DNA from: Oscillospiraceae bacterium
GTDB taxonomy: Bacteria; Bacillota; Clostridia; Oscillospirales; Acutalibacteraceae
DNA: 44,497 bases
Direction: 5' to 3'
Assembly: GCA_015066635.1 (NCBI GenBank)
Contig: SVOA01000011.1
Coordinates: 1-44,497 of the forward strand
Below the pieces are notes generated by a model. That model was not told where the DNA came from, made no database searches, and saw only the letters and a program-made list of their open reading frames with translations. Every line of letters begins with the position of its first letter. The stretch's first letter is position 1. Positions 36,664-44,389 of this stretch are shown one piece after another. The position numbers and the translations under genes are program-made.

Positions 36664-37992
36664 ATGAGTAAAAAACAATTAACCCCTGAACAGCTTGAAG
36701 CAAAGGCGCAGAAAAAAGCCAGAAGAAGAAAAAGGACAAAGAGATTTTTCCTGTCTCTTTTCGGCATTATTCTCGCATTTATCGTGATTACAACCGTAAT
36801 TACCGTTATCGGTCTGAACGCCAATCTCAAAAAGGCAAAGTCCTTTAAAAAGGTTGAATATTCCGAAGCGCTCCCCGAGTTTAAAAACACGGGCAACGGC
36901 GAGTGGGAAATAATAACCGACAGAGAAATTAAGGTTCTTCAGCTGACAGACGTACATCTCGGCGGCGGCTGGATGTCAATAAGCAAGGACTCAATGGCTC
37001 TGAACACGGTCGCTTCTCTTGTAAGCACGGAAAAGCCCGATTTTGTTATCGTTACAGGTGACATCTCCTACCCCGTTCCCTTCCAGGCAGGTACCTTCAA
37101 CAACAAGTCAGCCGCGAAGCTCTTTGCAAATCTTATGGAGAGTCTCGGAGTTTACTGGACGGTCTGTTACGGCAACCATGATACCGAGGCGTACAGCTAT
37201 TATTCGAGAGAAGAGCTGACGGAATTCTATGAGAGTGAAAACTTCCCGCACTGCCTTATGCAGGCAGGTCCCGAGGACGTTGACGGCGTTGGAAATCAGA
37301 TTTTTAACGTAAAGAATTCCGACGGAATTGTTGTGCGTTCGCTTGTGCTGTTTGACTCGCATTCATACGTTGACGGCGACTACTTCGGCATTTTCTGGAA
37401 GTATGACAATATCCATCAGAATCAGGTTGACTGGTACAAGTCAAAGATGGAGGATATTACAAAGGCGAATTACAATAAAGTTATGACTTCGAGTGATTAC
37501 GCAATTTATGAGAAATACGGCACTCCCTCAACCGTCAAGTCAACTCTGTTTATGCACATTCCGCTGACGGAATATCTTGACGCATGGAACGAATTTGTTG
37601 CAAACGGCTACAAGGACACCGAAAACGTCAGCTACAACTACGGCACCATAGGCGAAAAGGGCAAGTTTATTTACTGCGGAATTCATGACGACGAACTCTT
37701 TGAAACTGCGTCTGAAATCGGCTCTGCCGACTCCGTATTCTGCGGACACGATCACCTTAACAACCTTTCGCTTACATACAAGGGCATTAAACTTACTTAC
37801 GGCATGAGCATTGACTATCTTGCATACAGCGGAATTTCCAAGCTCGGCTCGCAGAGAGGCTGCGGCGTGCTCTTAATCGGCACAGACGGTACTCTTACCT
37901 CGACAAACGAGAACTATTACCAGGAAAAGTATCTTTCCGAGTATGCAAAAGAAGAAGTTACGATGCAGACTCTTAACGAGGAATTGAAATAA
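36664..37992 (+). CDS. Membrane-anchored metallophosphoesterase
   Basis: 442 aa. An N-terminal Lys/Arg stretch and a membrane helix (about 27-51) anchor a calcineurin-like phosphoesterase, probably on the outer face. The dimetal motifs are complete: TDVHLG, TGDIS, GNHDTE, FMHIPL and CGHDH. Substrate unknown; related proteins act on phospholipids, UDP-sugars or cyclic nucleotides. It uses GAGG-like RBS and is closely linked to the CDF gene, whose metal may be its cofactor (inference). Confidence 0.87.
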   Translation: MSKKQLTPEQLEAKAQKKARRRKRTKRFFLSLFGIILAFIVITTVITVIGLNANLKKAKSFKKVEYSEALPEFKNTGNGEWEIITDREIKVLQLTDVHLGGGWMSISKDSMALNTVASLVSTEKPDFVIVTGDISYPVPFQAGTFNNKSAAKLFANLMESLGVYWTVCYGNHDTEAYSYYSREELTEFYESENFPHCLMQAGPEDVDGVGNQIFNVKNSDGIVVRSLVLFDSHSYVDGDYFGIFWKYDNIHQNQVDWYKSKMEDITKANYNKVMTSSDYAIYEKYGTPSTVKSTLFMHIPLTEYLDAWNEFVANGYKDTENVSYNYGTIGEKGKFIYCGIHDDELFETASEIGSADSVFCGHDHLNNLSLTYKGIKLTYGMSIDYLAYSGISKLGSQRGCGVLLIGTDGTLTSTNENYYQEKYLSEYAKEEVTMQTLNEELK

Positions 37993-38009
37993 AATAACGG
38001 GAGAAAAAA

Positions 38010-38603
38010 ATGAAAGCGGATATTTACGATTTTGACAGGACGGTCATACCATTTGACAGCGGTTCTCGCTTTGCGATTTACTGCATACTCCGTCATCCTC
38101 TGCTTTTTCTTCTCCTCCCCTATTACTTTGCGGACGCACTGCTTCTGCTTTTTCGCATAATAAGTCTTAACAGCTTTAAAAAGCACATATTCATCTTTGT
38201 CAGGTTTATTAACCTCGAAAAAAACGTCAAAGGCTTCTGGGACAGATACGAAAAGTACGTTTACCCGTGGGCTCGTAAAGAAAGCAGGGAGCGCCCTGCA
38301 ATAGTTATCAGCGCAAGTCCCGATTTTCTGCTTGAGGAAATACAGAAAAGGCTCGGCTTTGAGTACCTTATCTGCACACGACACGACAGAAAGACGGGTA
38401 CCCTGCTTTATAAAAACTGCCGCGGAGAGGAAAAAGTCAGACGCTTTAATGAACTTTTCACAGACGAAAAGCCCGAAATCGAGTGCGTTTACTCGGACAG
38501 CATAAAAAACGACCGTCCGATTTTTTCACTCGGAAAGCACTGCTTTCACGTTCACTCGGACGGCAGTAAAGAAGAATTTGTCTTTGACGAAATGTATCCG
38601 TAA
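38010..38603 (+). CDS. HAD-superfamily phosphatase (IB-type)
   Basis: 197 aa. DFDRTV at 7-12 supplies the nucleophile Asp7 and Asp9. ISASPDFLLEEI is motif II and SDSIKNDRPIFSLG corresponds to the motif IV region, with Asp residues for Mg. The insertion FAIYCILRHPLLFLLLPYYF (hydrophobic, about 21-40) suggests a small cap that contacts membrane or lipid. The substrate may be a phospholipid or amphipathic phosphate (inference). Starts 17 bases after the phosphoesterase. Confidence 0.82.
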   Translation: MKADIYDFDRTVIPFDSGSRFAIYCILRHPLLFLLLPYYFADALLLLFRIISLNSFKKHIFIFVRFINLEKNVKGFWDRYEKYVYPWARKESRERPAIVISASPDFLLEEIQKRLGFEYLICTRHDRKTGTLLYKNCRGEEKVRRFNELFTDEKPEIECVYSDSIKNDRPIFSLGKHCFHVHSDGSKEEFVFDEMYP

Positions 38604-38618
38604 TACCGAATAAAGTTT

Positions 38619-38646
38619 AAACGGCATCGTATGATGCCGTTTTTTT
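38619..38646. terminator. Bidirectional terminator
   Basis: AAACGGCATC-GTAT-GATGCCGTTT stem with T runs both sides. It lies between the HAD gene and the convergent gene at 38645. Confidence 0.9.
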
Positions 38647-39238
38647 ACTGTTCGATGTTCTGATTGTTAAAATAAAGGCGCTGGGTAAAGTCCGTCGGCT
38701 CTGCGCCGAGATATTCGGAATAGTGCTCATAAGTTACTGAACATCCATCCTCATACCAATCTACGGTAAAATCGGGCTCCCCTGCAAGGTCGTCAATATA
38801 GAAGCTCGGCTCCTCGCCCTTTAAAAACGGACTGTACCGTCTGTAAAGCACGGCGTTATAGCCCCCGAAGGTTGAATCCTCGCTGATAATTACCTCGTGC
38901 CGTCTGTCGTCAGAAATATTTCTGTAAACCCTCTTTTCCGTAAAAAATGCGGAAACCGCAAGAAAAAGAAAGGAAAAAATTACCGTAAACGCAATAATCA
39001 ATACCCTGAGCACAACCGACGCAATTTTCGGAATTTTTTCGGAGTATTCCGATATAAGCGATAAAACAAAAATGCAGATAAGCACCGCTGCCGCAGCGGC
39101 AATAACGCCGAAAAATTCGGTAAACTTCCTGCCGAAAATAAACACCTCAAGTCCGAATACAGCCGGAATAATACCGGCTATCGCAATAAAAATAAGCAGT
39201 GAAAAGGCAAGTATAAGCCCTGCGTGTTTTCTTGTCAT
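38645..39238 (-). CDS. Hypothetical membrane protein
   Basis: 197 aa, not recognised. Three hydrophobic helices (about 7-29, 40-63 and 75-97) are followed by a soluble domain rich in Tyr, Asp and Glu (NISDDRRHEVIISEDSTFGGY). That has the look of a small extracytoplasmic sensor or binding domain. It is monocistronic, has its own promoter, and is divergent from the surface protein at 39419. No motif links it to a pathway. Confidence 0.6.
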   Translation of the reverse strand: MTRKHAGLILAFSLLIFIAIAGIIPAVFGLEVFIFGRKFTEFFGVIAAAAAVLICIFVLSLISEYSEKIPKIASVVLRVLIIAFTVIFSFLFLAVSAFFTEKRVYRNISDDRRHEVIISEDSTFGGYNAVLYRRYSPFLKGEEPSFYIDDLAGEPDFTVDWYEDGCSVTYEHYSEYLGAEPTDFTQRLYFNNQNIEQ

Positions 39239-39268
39239 AATCGTTACCTCGTTTGCTTTTGTGTCTTT

Positions 39269-39297
39269 ATTATATATTTGCTTTACAAATTAGTCAA
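39269..39297 (-). promoter_or_regulatory. Promoter of the hypothetical gene
   Basis: Minus strand -35 TTGACT (39292-39297), 17-bp spacer, -10 TATAAT (39269-39274). Confidence 0.72.
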
Positions 39298-39326
39298 CAA
39301 GACTATATAATTTATATAAATTTCTG

Positions 39327-39355
39327 TTGACATCAGACACATTATATTGTATTAT
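39327..39355 (+). promoter_or_regulatory. Promoter of the surface-protein gene
   Basis: -35 TTGACA (39327-39332), 17-bp spacer, -10 TATTAT (39350-39355), divergent from the promoter at 39269. Confidence 0.75.
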
Positions 39356-39418
39356 ATTTAGTGTATACGGCGTAATATGTTCGCCCGTAAATAATTTAGA
39401 TTTCTGAGGTAATTTATT

Positions 39419-40288
39419 ATGAAAAAGGCGTTAACGGTTTTAATTTCCATTTGTCTTGTTTTTGCCCTTTGCGTTTCATCGTTTGCGATTGACCTGGGAC
39501 CCACAAGCGATACCGTTTCAAAGGTTACAAGCGCTGTTTCGGGTATTACGGACAGTTCATCCGAGGAGGATGTCAAAAAGGCTGCCGACAGCGTACTTGA
39601 TATTCTCAAAAAAGCGGGAGTTAAGACCAAAGAGGATGCGGCAGACGCTGCAGAACAGCTTTACAATGACGTTGTTATTGAAAAGAACGTTTATGATGCT
39701 CTTAAAAAGGCCATCGATACTGACGAGAGCTTCGGCGAGGCAACAAAGGCCGAGAGCGACATTATTAACGAGATTACAAGCATTATCAATGACGACTCTA
39801 TCGGAACAACCGATAAGGTAACCAAGATAGCTTCCAAGCTCGCAGGTCTTCCCGCAGAGGAAATTCAGAAGATTCTTGATACCCTCCACGATAACGGAAC
39901 TCTTGACGACGATATGTATTCAAAGATTTCGGACGCTATCAACAATATTTCAATAGATAAGATTTCAGACATTATTCCCGGCGGCGGAGCAGGCGGCGGA
40001 ATTGTCGATCTCCTCGGCGGTATCGGCGGCGGAGATTCTCCGATTTCCGGTATTCTCTCAACTGTTATGGGTCTTCTCGGACTCGGCGGCGGAGATGAAG
40101 GCGGAGAGAAAAAGAGCAATTCGGGCTCATCTTCAGGCTCAGGCTCTTCTTCATCGGGCGGCTCGTCCTCCTCAAGCTTCCAGGGCAAAACCGCAAAGAC
40201 AGGCGATTATACCGTTGCTTCGGTAGCAGGTCTTGCGCTTCTTGCAGGAGCAGCATTTGTACTCACAAGAAAGAAAAGAGAAGAATAA
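39419..40288 (+). CDS. Secreted helical protein with sortase-like C-terminus
   Basis: 289 aa. A signal peptide (KKALTVLISICLVFALCVSS, cleavage near residue 23) precedes an Asp/Lys-rich helical region (about 30-185) and a Gly-rich segment (GGGAGGG, GGIGGG, LGGGDEGG). A Ser/Gly linker follows, and the end has AKTGD, then a hydrophobic stretch (ASVAGLALLAGAAFVL) and RKKREE. This resembles an LPXTG-type sorting signal with AKTGD in place of LPxTG. It may be wall-linked by a divergent sortase or remain membrane-anchored. No homologue recognised; adhesin or stalk roles are speculative. AGGT is the weak RBS. Confidence 0.72.
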   Translation: MKKALTVLISICLVFALCVSSFAIDLGPTSDTVSKVTSAVSGITDSSSEEDVKKAADSVLDILKKAGVKTKEDAADAAEQLYNDVVIEKNVYDALKKAIDTDESFGEATKAESDIINEITSIINDDSIGTTDKVTKIASKLAGLPAEEIQKILDTLHDNGTLDDDMYSKISDAINNISIDKISDIIPGGGAGGGIVDLLGGIGGGDSPISGILSTVMGLLGLGGGDEGGEKKSNSGSSSGSGSSSSGGSSSSSFQGKTAKTGDYTVASVAGLALLAGAAFVLTRKKREE

Positions 40289-40305
40289 TTAAATTACCTT
40301 TTACT

Positions 40306-40336
40306 GAGGTCTTACATCCGTAAGACCTCTTTTTTA
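40306..40336 (+). terminator. Terminator of the surface-protein gene
   Basis: GAGGTCTTAC-ATCC-GTAAGACCTC followed by TTTTTTT, 17 bases after the stop. Confidence 0.92.
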
Positions 40337-40365
40337 TTGCATTATTAAAATATTTATTGTATAAT
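40337..40365 (+). promoter_or_regulatory. Promoter of coaX
   Basis: -35 TTGCAT (40337-40342), 17-bp spacer, -10 TATAAT (40360-40365), one base past the preceding terminator. Confidence 0.7.
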
Positions 40366-40397
40366 ATGGAAAACTGATTTCAGGCGGTGATTTCAAT

Positions 40398-41159
40398 ATG
40401 GTTTTAACGGTTGACGTAGGCAACACAAATATTACCTTCGGTCTGTTTGACGCAGACAAAATTGCCCTTATTTCAAGACTTGCCACACAGAGGCAGAGAA
40501 CTCCCGACCAATATGCCATAGACTTTATAAATATACTCTCGCTTCACAGAATAGACGCCTCAAAAATCGAGGGCGCGGTTATAAGCTCGGTTGTTCCCGA
40601 ACTTACCAACACTCTTGTCGAGGCCGTGGAGACAATTAACAAAAAGGTTATCGTACTCGCTCCGGGCATAAAGACAGGTCTTGACATCAAAATTGACAAC
40701 CCTGCTTTTCTCGGCGCAGACCTTGCGGCAGGCGCTGTCGGAGTTATTGCGCACTACCCCCTGCCCGCTCTTGTAATAGACCTCGGCACCGCGTCAAAGA
40801 TTTATGCGGTTGATGAGACAAAAAGCTTTCTCGGCGGTATGATAGCCCCCGGTATAGAAATCTCACTGAATGCACTTACTGAAACGAGTTCACAGCTGCC
40901 GACAATAGCTATGAACGCTCCTTCAAAGGCTTGCTCGACAAACACGGTTGAGTGTATGCAGTCGGGAGTTATCTTCGGAACGGCGTGTATGATAGACGGA
41001 ATGCTTGACAGATTTACCGAAGAACTCTGGGAGCCGAAAACCGTTGTTGCAACGGGCGGACTTGCAAAATACATTATCCCCGAGTGCAAACACGAAATTA
41101 TATATGACAATTATCTTATCCTTAAAGGACTGAAGGATATATTTGACAGAAATAAATAA
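40398..41159 (+). CDS. coaX: Type III pantothenate kinase
   Basis: CoaX phosphorylates pantothenate, the first step to coenzyme A. The 253-aa protein has the ASKHA fold: DVGNTNITFG at 5-14 (phosphate loop), SSVVPELT, the FLGADLAAGAVG segment, DLGTASKIYAVD and the GGMIAPGIEIS strand. Type III kinases have no CoA feedback. AGGCGGTG before the ATG. It is followed after 54 bases by an ECF substrate-binding subunit, which suggests pantothenate uptake and use are linked. Confidence 0.95.
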   Translation: MVLTVDVGNTNITFGLFDADKIALISRLATQRQRTPDQYAIDFINILSLHRIDASKIEGAVISSVVPELTNTLVEAVETINKKVIVLAPGIKTGLDIKIDNPAFLGADLAAGAVGVIAHYPLPALVIDLGTASKIYAVDETKSFLGGMIAPGIEISLNALTETSSQLPTIAMNAPSKACSTNTVECMQSGVIFGTACMIDGMLDRFTEELWEPKTVVATGGLAKYIIPECKHEIIYDNYLILKGLKDIFDRNK

Positions 41160-41213
41160 GTTCTAAATTATGCGCCTCATCCCTTACGGGAGAGACAGCA
41201 AGGAGGAATAAAT

Positions 41214-41795
41214 ATGACAAAGAATCAAAAGACGAGAAGTCTTGTTATGATGGGCTTGCTGACTGCAATTGTAGTAGTGCTTCAGCTTGTTGCCTCAACC
41301 ATCAAAATCGGACCTTTCTCAATTACGCTCGCTCTTGTACCGATAGTAGTCGGCGCGGCACTGTACGGGAAATGGGCAGGTGCATGGCTCGGCGGAGTAT
41401 TCGGACTTATGGTACTCGTTTCGGGAGACGCGGCTCCGTTTATGGCGGTATCAATTCCCGGCACCGTTTTAACTGTAATGCTCAAGGGCATACTCGCAGG
41501 CTTTGTTTCGGGTCTTGTGTATGATCTTCTTAAAAAGAAAAACGATACACTGGCGACCTACATTTCGGGTATCTTTACCCCGATTGTAAATACGGGAGTA
41601 TTTGTACTTGGCTGCTTTGCTTTCTTTATGCCGACTATTCAGTCTTGGGCGGGAGAAGGTACAAGCGCAATCAAATACATTTTTATCTCTATGATAGGAA
41701 TTAACTTCCTGATTGAGCTTGCTGTAAATCTTATTTTCAGCCCGTCGATTGCAAGGATAATTAAAATCGGCAGAAGAGAAAAGACTAACCAATAA
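41214..41795 (+). CDS. ECF transporter S component, possibly for pantothenate
   Basis: 193 aa with five to six helices. The S-component hallmarks are MMGLLTAIVVVLQLVA near the start, and the PFSITLALVPIVVGAALYGKWAGAWLG region, whose Ala/Gly-rich helix contacts the shared T protein. No A or T ECF genes are here. The coaX neighbour argues for pantothenate (PanT-like), but folate, riboflavin or another vitamin is not excluded. AAGGAGG before the ATG. Confidence 0.82.
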   Translation: MTKNQKTRSLVMMGLLTAIVVVLQLVASTIKIGPFSITLALVPIVVGAALYGKWAGAWLGGVFGLMVLVSGDAAPFMAVSIPGTVLTVMLKGILAGFVSGLVYDLLKKKNDTLATYISGIFTPIVNTGVFVLGCFAFFMPTIQSWAGEGTSAIKYIFISMIGINFLIELAVNLIFSPSIARIIKIGRREKTNQ

Positions 41796-41797
41796 TT

Positions 41798-41840
41798 AAA
41801 AAATAACCTGTTTTTAATTGACAAAAGCAGGTTATTTTTT
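41798..41840 (+). terminator. Terminator of coaX operon containing the next -35
   Basis: AAAAAATAACCTG and CAGGTTATTTTTT pair around a 17-base loop. The loop carries the TTGACA -35 of the following gene. Confidence 0.82.
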
Positions 41841-41846
41841 TATACT
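41818..41846 (+). promoter_or_regulatory. Promoter nested in the preceding terminator
   Basis: -35 TTGACA (41818-41823) in the loop and -10 TATACT (41841-41846) 17 bp on, just after the T run. It drives the ferritin-like gene. Confidence 0.72.
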
Positions 41847-41873
41847 TTATTAAATTACAAACGGAGGTTAATT

Positions 41874-42260
41874 ATGGATAGAAAAACATACAATGCTTTT
41901 GTCATCTTTCAGCAGGGAGAGCTTGACGCAGTTTATATGTACAGAAAATTAGCCGAAATTGCAAAAACTCCCGAGGAAAAGGAGGCTTTTCTTGAGGCGG
42001 CAAAGGATGAGGGCAAACACGCTGCTATTCTTTCAAAATATACCGGGAAGAATTTAAAGCCCGGTGAAGCACTTGGGAATATGGTTCAAAAGCTCTATAA
42101 GTTTATGCCAAGACGCATTTCTCTTTTCGGTGTCGCGCAGGGAGAATATATTGGCGGTAAGGGATACAGACCGTACATAGCGGACTACCCTGAGCTTGAG
42201 AGAGTTATGTTTGACGAATATAAGCACGGCGACAAAATGAAAAGTCTTTCAAAGAAATAA
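41874..42260 (+). CDS. Ferritin-like diiron protein (rubrerythrin-related)
   Basis: 128 aa. Helical bundle with the ligand pattern of ferritin-like proteins: Glu near residue 16 (GELDAVYMYRKLAE), ExxH (EGKH) in DEGKHAAIL, GEYIGG and a second ExxH-like site (DEYKHG) near the end. There is no rubredoxin domain. Such proteins scavenge peroxide or handle iron. It has a CGGAGG RBS and is monocistronic with its own terminator. Confidence 0.82.
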   Translation: MDRKTYNAFVIFQQGELDAVYMYRKLAEIAKTPEEKEAFLEAAKDEGKHAAILSKYTGKNLKPGEALGNMVQKLYKFMPRRISLFGVAQGEYIGGKGYRPYIADYPELERVMFDEYKHGDKMKSLSKK

Positions 42261-42265
42261 GGCAG

Positions 42266-42293
42266 AAAAAAGCTCCTCAAATGAGGAGCTTTT
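42266..42293. terminator. Bidirectional terminator
   Basis: AAAGCTCCTC-AAAT-GAGGAGCTTTT, T-rich on both strands, between convergent genes. Confidence 0.9.
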
Positions 42294-42308
42294 GTTATTA
42301 TTTTTTAA

Positions 42309-43568
42309 TTACTGTTTTGCGCCGTCGTCAAACATTTCAAGCGCCTTTACGGAAGCCGCAAAGCAGTTTGCAAGTCCTGCAGGATTCATATTATCATAAG
42401 TATCGCGTCTGGTATGATAATAATCCTCAAGCTTGTGGTTAAGTCCCGTAATACCTGTTGAGCGGAAACCTGCCTGTGAGAAAGCTGCGTTATCGGTTGC
42501 GCCGCCGAGCGGAGGAACCCAGCCCTTCTTAATCGGCACGTCAACAGCCTTTGCTGCCTCCATAAAGAGATCGCAGACATCCTTATCGGCCTTTACCGTA
42601 CCGTTAAGGTCGCGGTAGTTAACCATAAGGTATTTCGGGTCAAAAATTGTATCGTAGGAAATGAAGAATGTGGGAACGTCCTGCCACTCTCCCTCGTGAG
42701 CCTCACACCACGCCTTTGAACCGCGTAAGCCCGCTTCCTCAGAGCCCGTAAGTACAACTGCGAGTTCGGTGTTTTCAAGCTCAATTCCCTCGTCCTTTAA
42801 GTACTTGAGAACGGAGATACCCATATAGCAGCCTGTGAGGTTGTCGTTGGCTCCGTCAACGATTCTGTTCTTATTCCACATAAAGTACAGACCGAACTCA
42901 AACGGAACAAAAAGAAGTCCCCAGAAAGCCGCTTTTACAAACCACGGTGCGCTCGCATAGCTGAGTCCCTGATTAAGTAAAATTCCGTTTAAACCGAATT
43001 TTGCAAGATAAAGAATCGAAACGACGATAAAGAATACTGCGCCTATACCGCAGATAATTGCATGGCCTTCAAAACCGACGCCGCCGAGCGCGTAGTTTAC
43101 GGGCCACTCCCACGCTGCGTCGGGATGTCCATTAAATACGATTCTTCTTTTAACCTCGCCTGTCGGCTTCTTAACGGCGGTTACATTATGTCCGGTTTTC
43201 TCCTGGAAAGCCCAGTCAACGGCCTTCTTGTAAAAGCCGAACTGAAGAAGTACGATAGCGAGACCGATAACGATAAGAATAACCGATGCAAGCGGGAAAA
43301 CAAAATAAAGAGCTATTGCGGCAAGAACCATTGTGATTGTAAAGTAAATCCAGCCGAAGAACGAACCGGGATTTTCCTTGAACGACTCAACCTCGGCAGA
43401 GTCGCAGCCGCAGTCCTTTTTGAGTACGTCAGCCATGTATTCGCACGCCTGAAGCTCACCCTTTGAACCGGGTTCTCTCTTTTCAAAGCTTCTGATTATA
43501 TGAGTGATTTCATCAATCATATACTTAGCAGCTTCGTCTTTACGGTCAATAACCTTTTGCAAATTCAT
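42309..43568 (-). CDS. M28-family metallopeptidase with membrane helices inserted in the catalytic domain
   Basis: 419 aa from ATG 43568 (GGAGG seven bases upstream; a TTG two codons earlier is the other option). Zinc ligands of M28 are His150 (FNGHPDAAWE), Asp240 (DGANDN), Glu279/280 (GSEEAG), Asp308 (SYDTIFD) and His387 (YYHTRRD), numbered from the TTG. About four hydrophobic helices lie at roughly 72-90, 93-112, 168-192 and 211-233. The latter two sit between the first and second zinc ligands, an unusual place. It may cut peptides at the membrane; the substrate is unknown. Confidence 0.85.
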   Translation of the reverse strand: MNLQKVIDRKDEAAKYMIDEITHIIRSFEKREPGSKGELQACEYMADVLKKDCGCDSAEVESFKENPGSFFGWIYFTITMVLAAIALYFVFPLASVILIVIGLAIVLLQFGFYKKAVDWAFQEKTGHNVTAVKKPTGEVKRRIVFNGHPDAAWEWPVNYALGGVGFEGHAIICGIGAVFFIVVSILYLAKFGLNGILLNQGLSYASAPWFVKAAFWGLLFVPFEFGLYFMWNKNRIVDGANDNLTGCYMGISVLKYLKDEGIELENTELAVVLTGSEEAGLRGSKAWCEAHEGEWQDVPTFFISYDTIFDPKYLMVNYRDLNGTVKADKDVCDLFMEAAKAVDVPIKKGWVPPLGGATDNAAFSQAGFRSTGITGLNHKLEDYYHTRRDTYDNMNPAGLANCFAASVKALEMFDDGAKQ

Positions 43569-43601
43569 ATTCAATCCTCCAATATATAAATTTATGAATT
43601 A

Positions 43602-43630
43602 AGTGTAACACATATATTGATTATTTTCAA
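43602..43630 (-). promoter_or_regulatory. Promoter of the M28 peptidase gene
   Basis: Minus strand -35 TTGAAA (43625-43630), 17-bp spacer, -10 TACACT (43602-43607). Confidence 0.6.
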
Positions 43631-43652
43631 CAAAAATTAAAACAAAAAATGC

Positions 43653-43682
43653 TTGAAAATACAATTTAAAGAATTATATAAT
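43653..43682 (+). promoter_or_regulatory. Promoter of the DUF2461 gene
   Basis: -35 TTGAAA (43653-43658), 18-bp spacer, -10 TATAAT (43677-43682), divergent from the peptidase promoter. Confidence 0.7.
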
Positions 43683-43711
43683 ATATACAGAAAAAATAAC
43701 GGAGAATTGCC

Positions 43712-44389
43712 ATGAACATTACACCTGAAGCACTTGATTTCTTATTTGAAAACAAAATAAAGGACAGCAAGGAGTGGTACCGCGAGCATAGGGAAAATCA
43801 CAAAAAGCTCGTGGTTGAGCCCTTCCGCGAATTCGTCAGGAATATGCAGCCCTATATCGAAAAAATTGATAAGAATTTAAGCTGCGACCCGATGAGAATA
43901 TCACGAATATACAGAGATACCCGCTTTACAAAAGACAAGTCAACCTTCCGTGATAATGTCTGGTACGGCTTTATGCACGGCAGAGAGCTTTACGAGGGAC
44001 TCCCCTGCTATTTCTTTGAGTTCTCTCCCCGAGGCATAGTTTACGGCGTGGGCTATTACCACGCGGGAACACGTAGTATTGAGGCAATAAGGGAGCTTGT
44101 AAAGAAGCACGACAAGACCTATTTAAAAGCAAAAAGAGTGCTCGGAAAGCACCCCGAAATAACGCTTGAAACAAATCCTTATAAGAAAAACCGATTCCCC
44201 GACGCCGATAAGGACGACCTTGAATGGCTCAACATCAGAAACTTCTGCGCCGTAGCGGAAACCAAGGAATTCAACTTACTTTTCAGCGACAGATTAGCCG
44301 AGGAAATGGGTAAAAGATTTATTGAATTAAAACCCGTTTACGATTTTCTTATGAAAGCCGAGCAAAGCGTTAACAGAAGCGCGGAATAA
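43712..44389 (+). CDS. DUF2461 family protein
   Basis: 225 aa. The family pattern is plain: LDFLFENKIKDSKEWYREHR, RISRIYRDTRFTKDKSTFRDN as a region, EFSPRGIVYGVGYYHAG, and the KRFIELKPVYDFL end. DUF2461 (TIGR02453-like) proteins are cytoplasmic and their function is unknown. ATG at 43712 has GGAGA upstream. No operon partner is visible before the window ends. Confidence 0.85.
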   Translation: MNITPEALDFLFENKIKDSKEWYREHRENHKKLVVEPFREFVRNMQPYIEKIDKNLSCDPMRISRIYRDTRFTKDKSTFRDNVWYGFMHGRELYEGLPCYFFEFSPRGIVYGVGYYHAGTRSIEAIRELVKKHDKTYLKAKRVLGKHPEITLETNPYKKNRFPDADKDDLEWLNIRNFCAVAETKEFNLLFSDRLAEEMGKRFIELKPVYDFLMKAEQSVNRSAE

